A stretch of DNA of 64,000 bases from Punica granatum (GCF_007655135.1 NC_045128.1:16942230-17006229); one strand, 5' to 3'. Positions 22,801 to 35,256 are shown, numbered from the stretch's first letter. Program-made: numbers and translations. Notes: generated by a model not told the origin, from the sequence alone.

Positions 22801-25131
22801 AGGTGAATGTGGTGGCCGTTTTGTTCCAGAGTTATCGGGTAGACCCGTACAGCCCTGCAAAGATCACGAAAAACAAAGCACGTCTAGATAATAGACATGA
22901 CTAGGCAGTTTTCGGGTCGGACGTCACCACGGTGTCTCATGATGGAATTTTGAGACAAGGTCAATGGCCCCCAACTCCTAACTGACCCCCAGAGGTGACT
23001 GTGGTGGTAATTTTTCAAAAAGAGTCTCGAATCGACAATCGCAAGAAAAGTCAAAAATTTCGACCCGACTGGGCAATCAAGCTGTTTCTTCGTACTGGGC
23101 TAAAACCATTGGGTTTTTCTTGGATTTTTCGACTCCTTGACACCCTAGGGTTGTGTGGGGAAGTGTTTTATGGGTTTTGACAACTCAAACCAGTCCGGAA
23201 AGGCTTGAAACCCAGGTTGCCATTTTTGACCCGAGAAGAGCTTTTCCTTAGTACGGTTCTGTGGTTGCTGTTCCGATGGGTTGGAGTCTTCAAACTTAAA
23301 ATCTAAGCTCGGAAATGGATAGAGGGGATTGAAAACATGTGGGATATGAAGTTTGGTGAAGTTTGGATTTAAGTGGAGATGGTAAATGCCATGATTCCGA
23401 CTTAAGTCTTGTGGATTTTTGCTTGGGTTGAAGCTTCTAGTTTTTCTTCAAACTCTTGAGAGAATTTGAAGAGTGAGAAAGCTAGAGAGATAGCATGTGG
23501 TGAGTTGTGATTAGCTTAATGGCATAAATGCAATATATAGGCAAAACATAAGTGCAATTAAGTGAGAAAAAACTTGATTAAGGGCATGCTTATGGGGATC
23601 CGAATTTGCTAAGCAAGATAAGGATGAATGTCATCCAAGTATTCTTCATGGAGAAGATCCAAGAAGCATTAATGCTTGGATGGGAAGTTTGTGTGTAATA
23701 TTGAAAGACTTAAATATTGTTGGTGCAAGTGTGCAAGAGGGCAAGGAGAGGGCGGTTTGGGCAATTTGTGGTTGCCCTAGGGCAAGCCGTGGGTCCCACG
23801 GGCCTTGAGGAAGGTTCGGGACAAAGTTTGAATCTCGATTGATCATGCGTTCCATGCTCGTTTTTAAAACGAATGTCGAATTATCAATGTGCACGCGAAA
23901 ACGGTTCAAACGAGCCTAAAATTGTTCATTTTGCCTAAGGGAATGCCTGTGTGGTTTTTGGGCTCGAAAGCCGATTTTACTCATTTTAGGTGACTGGAAC
24001 AAAATTAGTCATTTCTGGATGCACATCTCGTGTCTGCATTCCGAATTGGTTGTTTTGACGTGTATTGTCAATCAGACCAAATAGTTGACCCTTAAGCCGA
24101 TAATGCAAATGTGGAGCCAGAGACGTCCTAAGAGGCCAAAATTGGATTTCTAAGATTGCTTTCTGAGTTGTTTAGACGCTCCGGAGATCACTATGATCTC
24201 TGTTTGTCGAGATTGGACCTCTAAGGACTTGAAAAGTGCATCTAAGACTTTTAAAGTACTGCTCGGAAAGCCTAGATGAGTTGTGCAGTTCAGTTTGGCG
24301 ATTCCACATTAAGCCTTGGAATGGCTAGCACTGTGTAGGGTATGCATCCGGCATCAAATTTCCCCAAAAAGGACCTCCGGATATGGATTTCCACTGAAAA
24401 CGGCCTTTTATGCTCCTCGGAGATTACTCGAGAAACTGAAAAGGGTTTTCCTGTCTGTTTTGCCCAATTGCGTCTGTCCGATAGAGTTTTCAGGGTAATG
24501 CAGGATCAACTTCGTTTGCCGTTATTCTGTCAGACCGCTCTCCGGCTGTGCATTTCCGAAGAAGGGTACGCTTGTTATGTCGCTCGGAAGTTATTTGAAG
24601 TGTCAATGTGGCTTCCAAGAGACAATCTGAAGCACTGCTCATGCTCTGTATGCTTGTGGGGCATGACCGCATCTGACATTTGGAATTAACTTTTCTCTGA
24701 GAAACCGGCATTTTTTTACTTTCACTGAAAAGTTGTATGTATACAAAAAGTTGTTCTGTATAGAGCAGATGATTTGTGAAATGCATTTGAAGACATTTTT
24801 CATCTGTTTAGCACTGATGTGGATTTTTGGAATCCAATATTGGCTATCTTCCGATGGTCGAGCGAACTATCGGAAAATAGGACTGTTCGCAATGTATTTT
24901 GAAAAATGTTGGTTTTGGGATTGTTTGGCTTCTTCTTGCTCTGTTGGCTCTGGATGACCTAGGAGGTTCTTATGTTGTTCGCCCATATCATCTGCCTTCT
25001 CCTGCTGACTTAAGAATGAATAATGATATCTTGCTCTGTGGAGCCCATATTCTGTGTTCTTGCTCAAGTCGTGGCCTGAATCATTGGTGATAATGTTGTT
25101 TGAATTAGTGAGCCAAAATGGGGTGATGACA
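19873..25131 (-). repeat. 5.26-kb LTR of second Tat-like family (minus orientation)
   Basis: On the minus strand the LTR starts TGTCATCACC (25,131) and ends CCGTACA (19,873), adjacent to its primer-binding site, so it is the 5' LTR of a minus-strand element. It has a TATA box at 23,533-23,539, a terminal module with both conserved hairpins, and no recognised coding sequence. Chromovirus pol sequence begins directly at 25,132, marking the insertion edge. Many 'ORFs' here are chance frames. Confidence 0.8.
23533..23539 (-). promoter_or_regulatory. TATA box of minus-strand LTR
   Basis: TATATAT on the minus strand lies in 'gcctatatattgc'. The sequence downstream ('aatcacaactcac', 'ctctctagctttctcact') is shared with the LARD LTR downstream of its TATA box at 4,837. 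Confidence 0.55.
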
Positions 25132-26530
25132 AGTGCGATACAAATTTCCAATTCCACGATTGGATGATTTGCTTAATCAGGTCAGCGGTGCAACGGTATT
25201 TACGAAACTGGATTTGAAGAGTGAATACCATCAGATTCACATAAGGCCTGGCGACGAGTGGAAAACAACTTTCAAGACACGCAAAAGGTTGTATGAGTGG
25301 ATGGTGATGCCTTTTGAGCTGTCTAACGCACCAAGCACTTTTTATGAGTATGATGAACCAAGCCCTACGACCATTCATCTACAAGTGTGTTGTCGTTTAT
25401 TTCGATGATATTCTGATTTATAATGCTAACAAAGCATAGCATCTCCAACATCTGCAGGCAATTTTGTGTGTGCTTCGCAAGGAGAAATTCTATGATGCCA
25501 TTAAGAAGTGTGTATTCATGGCATCAAAGGTCTTATTCCTTGGATATGTGGTCTTCGGCGACGAATTGAAGGTAGATGGGTCCAAGATCGAAGTGGTGAA
25601 GCAATGGCCGCAACCGAAGATAATTACTGAAGTTCGTAGCTTCCATGGACTTGCTTCCTTCTATAGGCGTTTCATCCCTCACTTTAACACAATTATGGCG
25701 CCTATAATAGATTGCATGAATGGTGGAAAGTTCGCGTGGATGGAGGAAGCGAAGAAGGCATTCTAGCTTATGAAGATGCGTCTTACGACTGCCCCAATAT
25801 TAGTCTTGCCTGATTTTGCCCAACCCTTTACATAGTGATGCTTTTAAAGTGGGCATTGGAGCAGTTTTAAACCAAAACAACAAGCTTGTCGCATATTTTA
25901 GTGAGAAGTTGTCCGGGGCTAAGTGAAAGTACAATACCTATAATGTGGAGTTCTATGCAGTGGTACAAGCAGTTAAGCATTGGCGGCATTATTTGTTTCA
26001 TCGAGAGTTCGTGCTTTATACTGACCACGAAGCGTTAAAACACCTTCACCGCCAAGATAAGGTGTCCCTGCGGCATGCCTCATGGGTTGCTTATTTACAG
26101 CGTTTTACCTTCGTGATGAAACACAAGTCAACGGTGACAAATCGGGTGGTTGACGCATTGAGCTGCATGAGCAATTTCTTGGTCAGCCTGCGTATAGAGG
26201 TACCTGGTTTTGATTGTCTTCGTAATTTGCTTGAGATTGATCCTTATTTCTCTAATGTTTTGGGGAAAGTTCGTGCATGAGAGAAATCATAATTTTTGTT
26301 GTATGATGGAAGGGCAACCAATTGTGTATCCCAGATTGCAGCCTCCGTTTGAAGATTATTAAGGAGTTGCATGGAGAAGGCCATGCTGGGCGAGATCGGA
26401 CGTTACTATTAGTGCAGGGCTCGTATTTTTGGCCAACCATACACAAGGAGGTGAATAAGTACGTGCAAAGGTGTCGGGTCTGCAACGTGTCCAAGGGGAC
26501 AGCTACCAATGCTAGGATTAAAGACAATTA
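25132..26530 (+). pseudogene. Decayed Ty3/gypsy chromovirus-like pol fragment
   Basis: The conceptual product, read across several frames, is a retrotransposon polyprotein. In order it shows: reverse transcriptase from '[10 protein letters not shown]' and '[11 protein letters not shown]' through the catalytic YFDD (about 25,398); RT thumb and connection ('LGYVV', 'FHGLASFYRRFI', about 25,460-25,770); RNase H ('YTDHEALKHL', about 25,830-26,190); and the integrase zinc finger ('HGEGHAGRDRTL...CRVCN', about 26,350-26,500). Frameshifts and stops separate the pieces. The RT N-terminus is missing because a Tat-like LTR abuts at 25,132, and the integrase core is absent on the right. Wording of the RT and zinc finger resembles plant chromoviruses (Reina/Tekay type); the exact clade is uncertain. 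Confidence 0.85.
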
Positions 26531-27089
26531 TTTTTTGAATTATCAATAAAGCTTTGGAGCTACTGTGCTTTTTCGCCGAATCTCGGATTTGATTCGAGTT
26601 TGATGCCTATTCCCTAATATTCGTAAAATCAATAAGTAATAGAAGATTCTCTTTTGGTATTCGTGCGCAAATCAACAGATTGCAATTAATCCTTTGCGTC
26701 AGAGAGTCTCCAAACCTGCTCTAGGTCTGATCACACCCATCCCGGAGCCTTGGTGGTGATTTGAGGTCGTCCAAGGATATCAGAGGCCACGCCTTCTCGT
26801 TTTCAGCTTAAGTATGGTTCACCCATGCTAAACCTCCCAAGAACCTCTTAGGAATAGCTGCCTCCTCACGTCTTAATATCATGCTTTGGCCCCTCTCAAT
26901 GAATGATGATTTTGAAGTTGTTCAGTGCGTTACTTGACCTGTATATGCACGAAAATGACATAATACGAACTTGGATATCTATAATCGGTGAAATGCTTGC
27001 TAAATCCACTTTATATGAGCTTGATGAATGCTGAGTGTTACTTATATGTGGCTGTGATATTGAAGAGTTGAACTTATGCGAACCCAGTT
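26531..27089. other. Unassigned spacer
   Basis: No gene, repeat or element end was recognised between the chromovirus remnant and the plant mobile domain pseudogene. Confidence 0.3.
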
Positions 27090-28140
27090 TAAGAAGGCTT
27101 TCCAGATTTCCAGCACCTCTGGAAATGTGTCAAATGTTTCTGGGGCAGTGTCAATCTTCAGCCAGGAAGAACCCATAGAATGATAGAACGGTCTTTGAAG
27201 ACAAAGAAGTTGTAGGTGCGAAGGTCGAGGGTCGAGATTAAGCAGGTGGCAATCAGAAGCTCTAGAGTGGTTGAGTGTCTACGTGCCTCTTTAAATTTTA
27301 GGCCATGGCAAAGAAGGTTTTGATCATTAAGTTGGAAGGGAGACCTGAGTTTGGGGATATAGGCATAGATCCAGTGCTGTAGAATCTAGAGGGGCCCTGG
27401 CGATTTGTTAAAGGGGGAAGACACAACTTCAGTACACCCTCGGTACAAATAGCCTAAGGCTAGTGTGGCTAAGGCTAATTTGTGGCCAGTAGCCAACTTC
27501 TTTGCAAGGATGAGTGTTTCCTAAACAACCCCACCATTAGTAGGAAGGATAAAGAAATTGTTTAACAGATTCCAGAGGAAAGAGACATGTTCCCTGACAG
27601 AAGGGTCTTTTGCGCTACACTCTTACTTGATGAAGACCTGAAAGTTGTTCCGTTTACCTAAAGGCCGGTAATTCCTAACCTCCTAAGGATCAACATCATT
27701 CAGTTCTAAAGGATTAGTTGGGTGAATTTTGTCAGCAGTCATAGGGAGGCCAGTAGAGAGCAGAGGTCAAGGAGAGTTACCGAGATTGCTCCGCAAGGAA
27801 GAATGAAGGTATTAATGGAACGCTGCCAAAAAGTCAGCAGCTCTGGCAGTAGTTTCTCATCCATCGGCCGGACATGACAGGATAGTCCGATGAAGGGACA
27901 AATCTCAAGGAAGTCCCAGAGGCTTCCAAAAGTTCCCTTGAGACGTTCATGGAGGGTCAATACTTGAGAGGGTCAGACTTCCATTGACGCCTGTCTTGTG
28001 AATACAAGGAGGCATACGGCGTAGGAGACAGGTGTGGGAAAGGAAAGGCTTCTTTGATACTTGGATCAGGGACATCAGTGAAGAAAGGCCCAAGAACTCT
28101 CTCGTGAGTGTGGCCGAGAACGGCGCCAATCATGGGTTGC
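27090..28140 (-). pseudogene. Degenerate plant mobile domain (PMD) gene
   Basis: Read on the minus strand, short frames carry the word pattern of plant mobile domain proteins (aminotransferase-like, PMD). Near 27,930 there is 'LWDFLEICPFIGL...MDEKLLPELLTFW' and 'TFILPCGAISVTLLDL', and near 27,470-27,360 'LALATLALGYLYRG' followed by 'ILQHWIYAYIPKL'. At least one in-frame stop (in 'GPL*ILQHW') and several frame changes break it. PMD genes occur both as host genes and as passengers of plant transposons. No flanking terminal repeats were found, so the origin is open. Confidence 0.6.
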
Positions 28141-28394
28141 CAAGCAAGATGTCGCGGGGAACTCTAATGTCGGCCATGGCAGCGCTTTGAACTGGCGCCA
28201 AAAGCAGAGCTAGAGTGTGGGTAACACCGTCGAAGGCTCCGTGAGTCAATTGCTCATTTGTTTGAAAGATTTTCAGAGGCACATGCTAGGGTTTGCTCAC
28301 GAATGTGAAAGGAATGAGAGAGTTTGAAGAAGGAAATATGGAGACGGAGGAGGGAAATGGCCGATTTGATGGAGAGATAAAGAAGGAAGCTTAT

Positions 28395-28585
28395 GCTTCA
28401 TTTAGTTTCGCAATTAAAATCACAAAAAATTTAATTTTAACTTTAACTCAACACACTATATAATAAAAATACACATTTCTCAAATCAAAAATTTTAATTT
28501 TAATTTTAACTCAACTCACTACATAATTATTTGTCATTTTTCACAGTCAAAATTAAAATTACTTTAATTCTGAAATCAAACCGAC
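28395..28585. repeat. AT-rich stretch with two related ~75-bp copies
   Basis: 'atttaattttaactttaactcaac' is followed about 75 bp later by 'attttaattttaattttaactcaac', each leading into a similar 'cactatataa / cactacataa' tail. It may be a small MITE or a local duplication; no terminal repeats were identified. Confidence 0.4.
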
Positions 28586-31070
28586 CATTAAAGATCCTGG
28601 CTTAGTGGAAGAAAAGGCAATTATGACTTGGCTTATTCCATGCGACAGTGTCGCCATTTAAGGGATAGGAGGTGCTTTTTCTCTCTCCAACTGTGCATGG
28701 TAGTTACATGCAAGAGGAGACGTGAGAAGAGAAGAGACACGAACATGGCAGCAGTGGGTACGGTTATTTCCTTTAATTTTTAAATGTTCAAAAGCCGTGA
28801 CCTTTCCTTAAATTTTATTTGTGCTGTAAATTAATTTACGTAAGTTTCGGCATGGCATCAATTTTACAGGGGTATCTTTATACCTATTTCCTGCACTTCG
28901 TGGGAAGGGTGTTACGAGCACGTGATTGGGCATGCTTAGTGTGTAAATTAGAGCCCAACAAATGGATCGTGAAGTCTAATCCATATTTGGGCCCAGTCTA
29001 GTCAAGGCCGAAGATAGCAAAAGCAATCCAACGAACCCAGTAGTGAAGAAGCAGCTCATTTCCGAATTCGGGCAAGGGCTAGAGGATGGAGTAGAGTCCG
29101 GATGAGCCTTGGCAACATCCTTTTTAGCCAGCCATGGATAAGGAAAGACAACTCATGGGCGCAAAAATCCAGATTTGATCCCGGCCCACGAGAAACTAGA
29201 TTCGAAGGAAGGAGATGAGCATGATCCAGAGTCAGCTTCCTTATTTGTAATAGATTTGATTTGTCTAATTAGGAATGTAATAAGTGATTTTCATATCACG
29301 ATTTTAAACATTCCATACTTAGGTTTAATTTCTTAATGCCATTCTTTTGGTATGGAGGGCGTCCTCAAGCCTATATAATACCAATAGCGAAGGATTTTGT
29401 ACTCTCTCAACAACAACAACACAGCACAACGTGTGTGTTTATCAATTCTATTCATTTCCCATTTGCCGTACCCTTACCCTTTCCAGCACATTTACTCTTT
29501 ATGTTCTTTTTTCTTCCTTGTAGTTTATCTTTTATGCACCATTTCAAATCTGTCCTTTCCCTTTTCATCGCACTCATTTCCACTTCCTAGAGTTTATCCT
29601 TCAATCTTTCCTCCACCTACTCCAGGCTTCCAGGTGGAGACTAGTTTGCCCATCCAAGCCTTGACTCCAAGGTCTTGGCTCGATTCCTCTTGGCTTGAAC
29701 CGGCCAGGATTCACTCGTCATGAGACTTCAGAGGTCTGTGACTGTTGATTGGGTCCGATTGGCTAGCAGGTCATTTATTGTAACAACGTTTGGCATACAG
29801 TCTATTAGCACAAGGGGAAGAACTCAACAGCCAAATCCTCGTGCCGTGTCATTGTTTGAATATCTACAAGCCCAATCATACAGTTTACTTCAAAACCCAA
29901 CAACCAGTTAACCCTCTGACTCTCTTGGATCGAGGTGCAACGCGTTAGACCTAGTGAGGTCGACTGGTGTTCGTTGTGACACCGCTTGGGAAAGTGCCCC
30001 GATATGCTTGGTAAATTAAAAAAGTTATGTGACAGCAAGAGGCTGATCTAATAAAAATAAGGCGAAACATAATTTTTTTAATTATTATTTCTAGCCATTT
30101 TCTATTTTTATACAAAACATTATTCTTTCCCAGTCCATATCAAGAGGGGTGGTGGGCCCCCCGCTGGCGACCACTGCCTGATCGAGATTGCCAACATCCT
30201 TCTTTTCTCGAGTATTCTCCTTCCTTGTATGAGAGCCCCAATGTAGAAGAGCACCCTTCAAATTGGGGGCATGCACTGTACGTACTAATGCGCCCACAAT
30301 GTGCCCATCAATGGGCACGAAGCTTCGGATAACTATGCAATAACTCATTACATAACAAGATAAAGCACCCACCGCACGCATGGGGTGCGTGTTGCAGTAC
30401 CCAATAAATAGAGATACGGTATTCAAACTTTACTTCATTATTTGTTTTTTTTTTTTTGGTATCTGGCTATTTCACTTTCTCACTAAAGGATAATGTGTGG
30501 GGTATCGTGTAGGTCGGCTCTTCTCCCAACCCAAGCTCTCACCTTTTCCTTAAGACAAAAATATATTGTAGGCTACTCTATGTTATTGAGATGCCAGCTT
30601 GTCAAGGGTTCAAATCTATCGTAGCTGATTGCACTGAAAGATTTGTCATATATATTAAGTTCCAAAGCCATACATGCACCTGGTGGCTATCAATCAAATA
30701 TGATCCACCAACTAGTTAAGTACTCTAGAGGATGGCAAAACAATTTAGAGCTGACTTTTAGTTGAGGAAAATGTGAATCTCAGCTAACTTCCTTTAACAG
30801 ACAAGCACACACATCAATATGATATTCTATCTTCTAGGGATAGGATGATTTTTTTTGGCCATATGAAATGTTAAATTTTTTCAGTTACAAAAGAAACTCA
30901 TAAGATTAGCCTAATCCTAATCCTAATAACTAATAACTAATTGATAGAAGGATACAAATAGTCCCATCATGAAAATCAAACCTGCAATCTCTTAATTGAT
31001 AGACGAAGGCTTGCGTCAATGTGCTATACTCTTATTTTTATATCACGTGTTAATATTTATATATATACAT

Positions 31071-31103
<33 letters not shown>

Positions 31104-31159
31104 GATAGACACACACATATGCACACATTACATCTGACTTTGGTCCTGAAAAGCTAGAA
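28586..31159. other. Intergenic region upstream of GH1 gene
   Basis: No complete gene was recognised. Positions 29,371-29,380 (ctatataata) followed by 'caacaacaacaacacagcac' resemble an LTR- or gene-type core promoter and 5' leader. A (TA)n tract lies at 31,077-31,103, about 60 bp before the GH1 start codon. ORFs of 60-110 codons here show no domain. Confidence 0.35.
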
Positions 31160-31381
31160 ATGATCAGTGCAAAGTGTCCCCGCATCATCATCCCATCTTG
31201 CTGCTTCTTCTCACTTACCATTCTTCTGCTATGGCAACCATATTGCACTAATAGCCAGGAGGTGCCCATTGGGCCTGAGGTACAAGAAGAAGAAGAAGAT
31301 CATCACTATGTGTCTCTCAAGTTTAACAGAAGTAGTTTCCCCCCCTATTTCACTTTTGGAGTCGGCTCGAGCGCTTACCAG
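31160..31381 (+). CDS. GH1 exon 1 (signal peptide and N-terminus)
   Basis: Starts at the ATG at 31,160. Residues about 9-26 (IIIPSCCFFSLTILLLW) are hydrophobic, consistent with a secretory signal. An acidic Glu stretch follows, then the conserved FTFGVGSSAYQ, whose Gln is a glucose-binding position in the family. The donor after CAG at 31,381 is gtatat. Confidence 0.85.
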
Positions 31382-31621
31382 GTATATTGTTAATTGCTAT
31401 TTGCTCGCCCAAGTTTCCCCGTTTGCTCATTTGGGCCAATCCGTGAAATGAGGGCTGGAACATATGTCGACCTCTGTCCGCTCTTTGAACTACCTGACCT
31501 ACTCGTATAGACTGATCAGTGAGTGCATCGATGCAACGCCAGTGGTGAACAGGTCTTCCACACAACCATGGATGTGTTGCAAGTACCGTTATTTATTATT
31601 ATTTGTTATCTATTGCAAAGT

Positions 31622-31624
<3 letters not shown>

Positions 31625-31663
<39 letters not shown>
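31625..31663. repeat. (TA)n microsatellite at Ogre target site
   Basis: An uninterrupted TA repeat immediately before the Ogre left LTR. The 5-bp target duplication tatat lies at its right edge (31,659-31,663) and again at 50,479-50,483. Because the target is a repeat, the exact duplication length cannot be fixed. Confidence 0.85.
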
Positions 31664-31666
<3 letters not shown>

Positions 31667-34600
31667 GCGCACCCGAATTTCGTCTCGTCGGGGCACGCAT
31701 GCGCGAGCCTATGCAACGCGGCTTGGGAGTGTCCACCTTCCCGGGAACGCGCGACGGACGCACGTGAGAAGGAGTCGCCACTACCTGTTTACGACCCGAA
31801 GGTCGAGGGCCGGTGAGTTGCCCGGTCTAGGGGTACGGGGTACACCTAATTGCTAAGGCATATGGTCTGCGAAACCCGAGGTTCCGAATTCGGGAGTTCT
31901 GTTACATGCGAGCCTATATCTCGCATGCCCTATCGGTACTCTAGCTTGTCTAGACTTGCCATTTTTATTTAATTACCGCTTAATTAAGTTCCGCTCATCT
32001 TACGCGTTTTGACACCGTAAATTCGAATAAACACTCCGACTGTCCGCTCTCCGACCGGGATTCTTACATGAATAAATGTACAACATAAATCCTTACATTG
32101 TCCTCTCAAATAAATAAAATATAAATTACAACAACTGAATCCCGGTCGGTTCGCGTTCGGTCATTATCCCACTCATGCTCACCATGTGGTTTGAAAAGAC
32201 CGAAATTGAAATTAAAGTGCGCACTCGGTGTTTAGGGGATTAGATCCCGTAATCTACGATTGGGGCGTTGGACCCCATGTGAAACGTATCCTAAAGGATC
32301 GGGCTCGACCCGCATAACAAAAAAATGTAACAAGTAAGCGCAAATAAACAAATAATGAGATTTTGTTGTTGCCGAATTTACGTGAGTTAATCAATTATTA
32401 TCCGGGATATCTTGGCATACAAATCCTACCTTAAAAAAAACAAAAAGGATGATGGATAGGGTATGTAGCATTCGGCATTATTTAACGGACTCGACAAACA
32501 TGATGTTGTAGTCAAGTCCTGGATGTGTGTGTTGTTTTTAGAATTTTATGTATTATGACAATGTAGCTTTTACAGATTAAGAGTGTTTTTGTCCGAAACC
32601 CGAATCCTAGCCCTTTACTCAACTATTTGCCCATGTTTAATTAAGCCGAGTTTATGATTATTTTTTTTTCGTGTTTTGACCCATTCTAAGCACAAACTTA
32701 CCCTAGGGTGATGACAGATCAAGAACCGGTAATCATGCCCTTGAAACGGAAAATAGGTGTGTATATGGAAAGTCGAGATTACGTGACACGTATCTCGGTG
32801 CTTTTGAAATTGTGAATTTTAAAAGAGCATGACTACAGTTTTTGTTTTGAACTGTCAACGCGATTATAGATTATTAACCGATTCGTGCAATTCACTTTAA
32901 AAGAGGTCAAATGATTTTAACTTAGCCAAATTCATCGTCCTAATTACCCCGTGTGTGGAATCTTTTAGGTTAATTAGAAATTTGCCGAATGCTTTGATTT
33001 ACGGGTTTCGAGTCGTCGAGATAGTCATTTGGTTGACCGCCCGATAAACTCTAATTTCCGACATTATCACATATAATTACAAAAATAAAAATATTTAAAT
33101 GGGACACATACATTGTCGGTGGGTGATCCAAGTAGGAAAGGGTCGGATATTTTTTTAGAAAATGTCCAGGGGACTGAATTGAACGATTTTAAAAGATTAG
33201 GGACTGATTTGCAAATTCGGATAAAGTCTGGGGACCAATTTGAAAATTATGAAAAATTGGGGACTGTGTAAAAATTACTAAAAATGTCCCAGGACTTGTT
33301 TGAAACGAATTTGAAAATCTGGACTGATCTAGAAACGAAAAAAAAATGACCACAGGACTAAACTGAAACAACTTGGAAAGTTCCTTGGGATGCTTGAAGA
33401 ATTCTGAAAAAAATCCAAGGACTGATTGGAAAATAGTAAAATGACTGGGACTTGATTGAAAAGAAATTTTGAAATTCGGGGCAGATCTGAAAAAAAAATA
33501 AAATGCGTCCTCTGGACAGAAATGTGACAAAACGAAAAGTTTGTAAAATCGAGTTCGGGACAAATCCGATCACCCACGCGACCCAAGAACACTCATTTCA
33601 CATTATATCCATCAAGCAATCATTAATATTCAAAAATGGAGCCCTAAACATGCCATTAAGTTGGGAATTTACCTTGTTTGAGAAGAATAGGGGCAGATCT
33701 GTAAATAAAAAAAATTCGTCAGACAACTTGGGCTGCTGGGAAGTGGGCCGAACTGGGCCGAAGGGCTGGACTGGGCTGACGGTGTCGAACTGGGCCGAGT
33801 GGGCTGTTGGGCCGAACGGACTCCTGAACCGAACTGGGCTGGTCTCTGGGCTGGATTGGGCCGAGCTGGACTGGATTGGGCCTAGTTGGGCTCCTGGGCA
33901 CAAGCTGGGCCATCGTGCGTCCGTCCTTGGCTGCTCACGGGCGACGCCTGTATGACCCGAAAAATAAATCGACCCGGTTAGAACAAAAATGGAACCGAGG
34001 GGAGGCTACGCGGTCTGGGTGGCTCGAGTGGTGTGACACGATCGCACGTGACCCTTGGCGCGAGGAAGGCGGTCATTGGAGTCGAAGGTCGTCCGGTCGT
34101 CGAGTCGGGGAATGATGCGAGATGGAAGACGGGGAGGTCCGAGGAAGGACGGGATTCGGCTAAGGAGTCGGTCGTGGGCGTTGAGGGAAAATCAAATCAA
34201 TCCGTGAAGGTGGAGGCTAGTTCCGAGCTGAGGGAGAGGTCGAGAAGACGAGCTGTGGGTTTTTTTTTTTTTTCCGGCGAGCGCGAGCTGTGGGAGGAGC
34301 TACTGGTTTTTTTGAGCTGCCGTCCTCTCCCTCCCCTTTTCTACGAGCTAGGGTTTCTCCTTTTTTAGGGAGTCGATGCTAGGTTTTGTTTTTTGTGTGT
34401 GTCCGATCCGAGAATCCCGAGATCGTCGCCCATGCCGTTCAGATTTTTTCTTTATTTGTTCTCTCCTTCCATTTTTCCTTTCATTTCCTTTTTAACAGAA
34501 AACGAAAAATAACGGAAGGATGATGAGGAGCGCGGCTAGGGTTTTCGAATGTGAGGGAGGGGCTAGCTGGAAATCGCGGAGAATCAGCTAAGAAGAGGAA

Positions 34601-35256
34601 AGATCGAATTCAAAATTTTATTTCCTTCTCGATTTTTTTTTGGCTCAGGAAGAAGAAGAAGAAGGAAGGAAGGAAGAAGAAGAAAGCAGAAAAAAACAAA
34701 AAATCGGGGGGAGAAAGAAGAAAAGGCAACGGTCAGTTGACCGTTGCCTTTGACTTTGACTTTGACTTTTTTTTTGGTCAGCAGTCGGTCAGACCTTGTC
34801 TGACCGACCCTGACCCATTTGTCACGTCGGTCAGACCAATTCTGACCGACCTGACTTCTTTCTTCCTCCTTTTATTTTTTTATTTTTTTTATTTTTTTAT
34901 TTTTTTTTAAATTCAAAAATTCAAATTTAACGCGCGTCAAAATTAAAATTCTCGTCTTTGCAATTGGATGTCCAAAAAATGTTCCAGGACCAGCATTGTG
35001 TTCAGAAAAATTTACGGATCAATGTTATGCAATAAAAATATTTTCTGACCTTGAGTTTTCTTCCCGGATTTGAAAATTGATGTTGACGCGCGTGAAATTC
35101 AAAGACACCCCGTAAAAATATTTTTATAAAATTGATGTCACTTTTTCAAAGGCCATGAATGCTAGAGCAATTCGCTAGAAACACTTCCCTCATGCGGGGT
35201 GACAAAGTGATGATTTTGTCGCTTTGGAGTCGGTGGACCGAAATGGGGTGCTGACA
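31664..35256 (-). repeat. Ogre 3' LTR (3,593 bp)
   Basis: On the minus strand it starts TGTCAGCACC at 35,256 and ends GGTGCGCACA at 31,664. It carries the terminal hairpin module, a degenerate GGGACTGATTTG-type subrepeat zone (about 33,170-33,500), a G-rich zone (33,730-33,912) and three stem-loops (34,722-34,850). It is 262 bp longer than the 5' LTR because of three indels. Confidence 0.93.
34722..34850. other. Three consecutive stem-loops in Ogre LTR
   Basis: Perfect inverted repeats: 34,722-34,751 with 14-bp arms and a 2-nt centre; 34,784-34,808 with 11-bp arms (GTCGGTCAGAC) and a 3-nt loop; 34,826-34,850 with 10-bp arms and a 5-nt loop. The last two are kept in the other LTR (50,012-50,036 and 50,054-50,078); the first is deleted there. 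Confidence 0.8.

Noticed and set aside
29336..29911. Possible gene in the 29.3-29.9 kb region
   Set aside because: ORFs are short, overlap in two frames and have no domain; the TATA-like box and CAA repeats fit an LTR or leader remnant better.
31664..31860. Plus-strand ORFs beginning in the (TA)n tract and running into the LTR end
   Set aside because: Tyr-Ile repeats from the microsatellite fused to LTR sequence; the same LTR frames recur at every LTR copy.
34551..34910. 119-codon Lys/Phe-rich ORF in the Ogre LTR
   Set aside because: Low-complexity translation of AAG and TTT tracts, absent in full length from the partner LTR.
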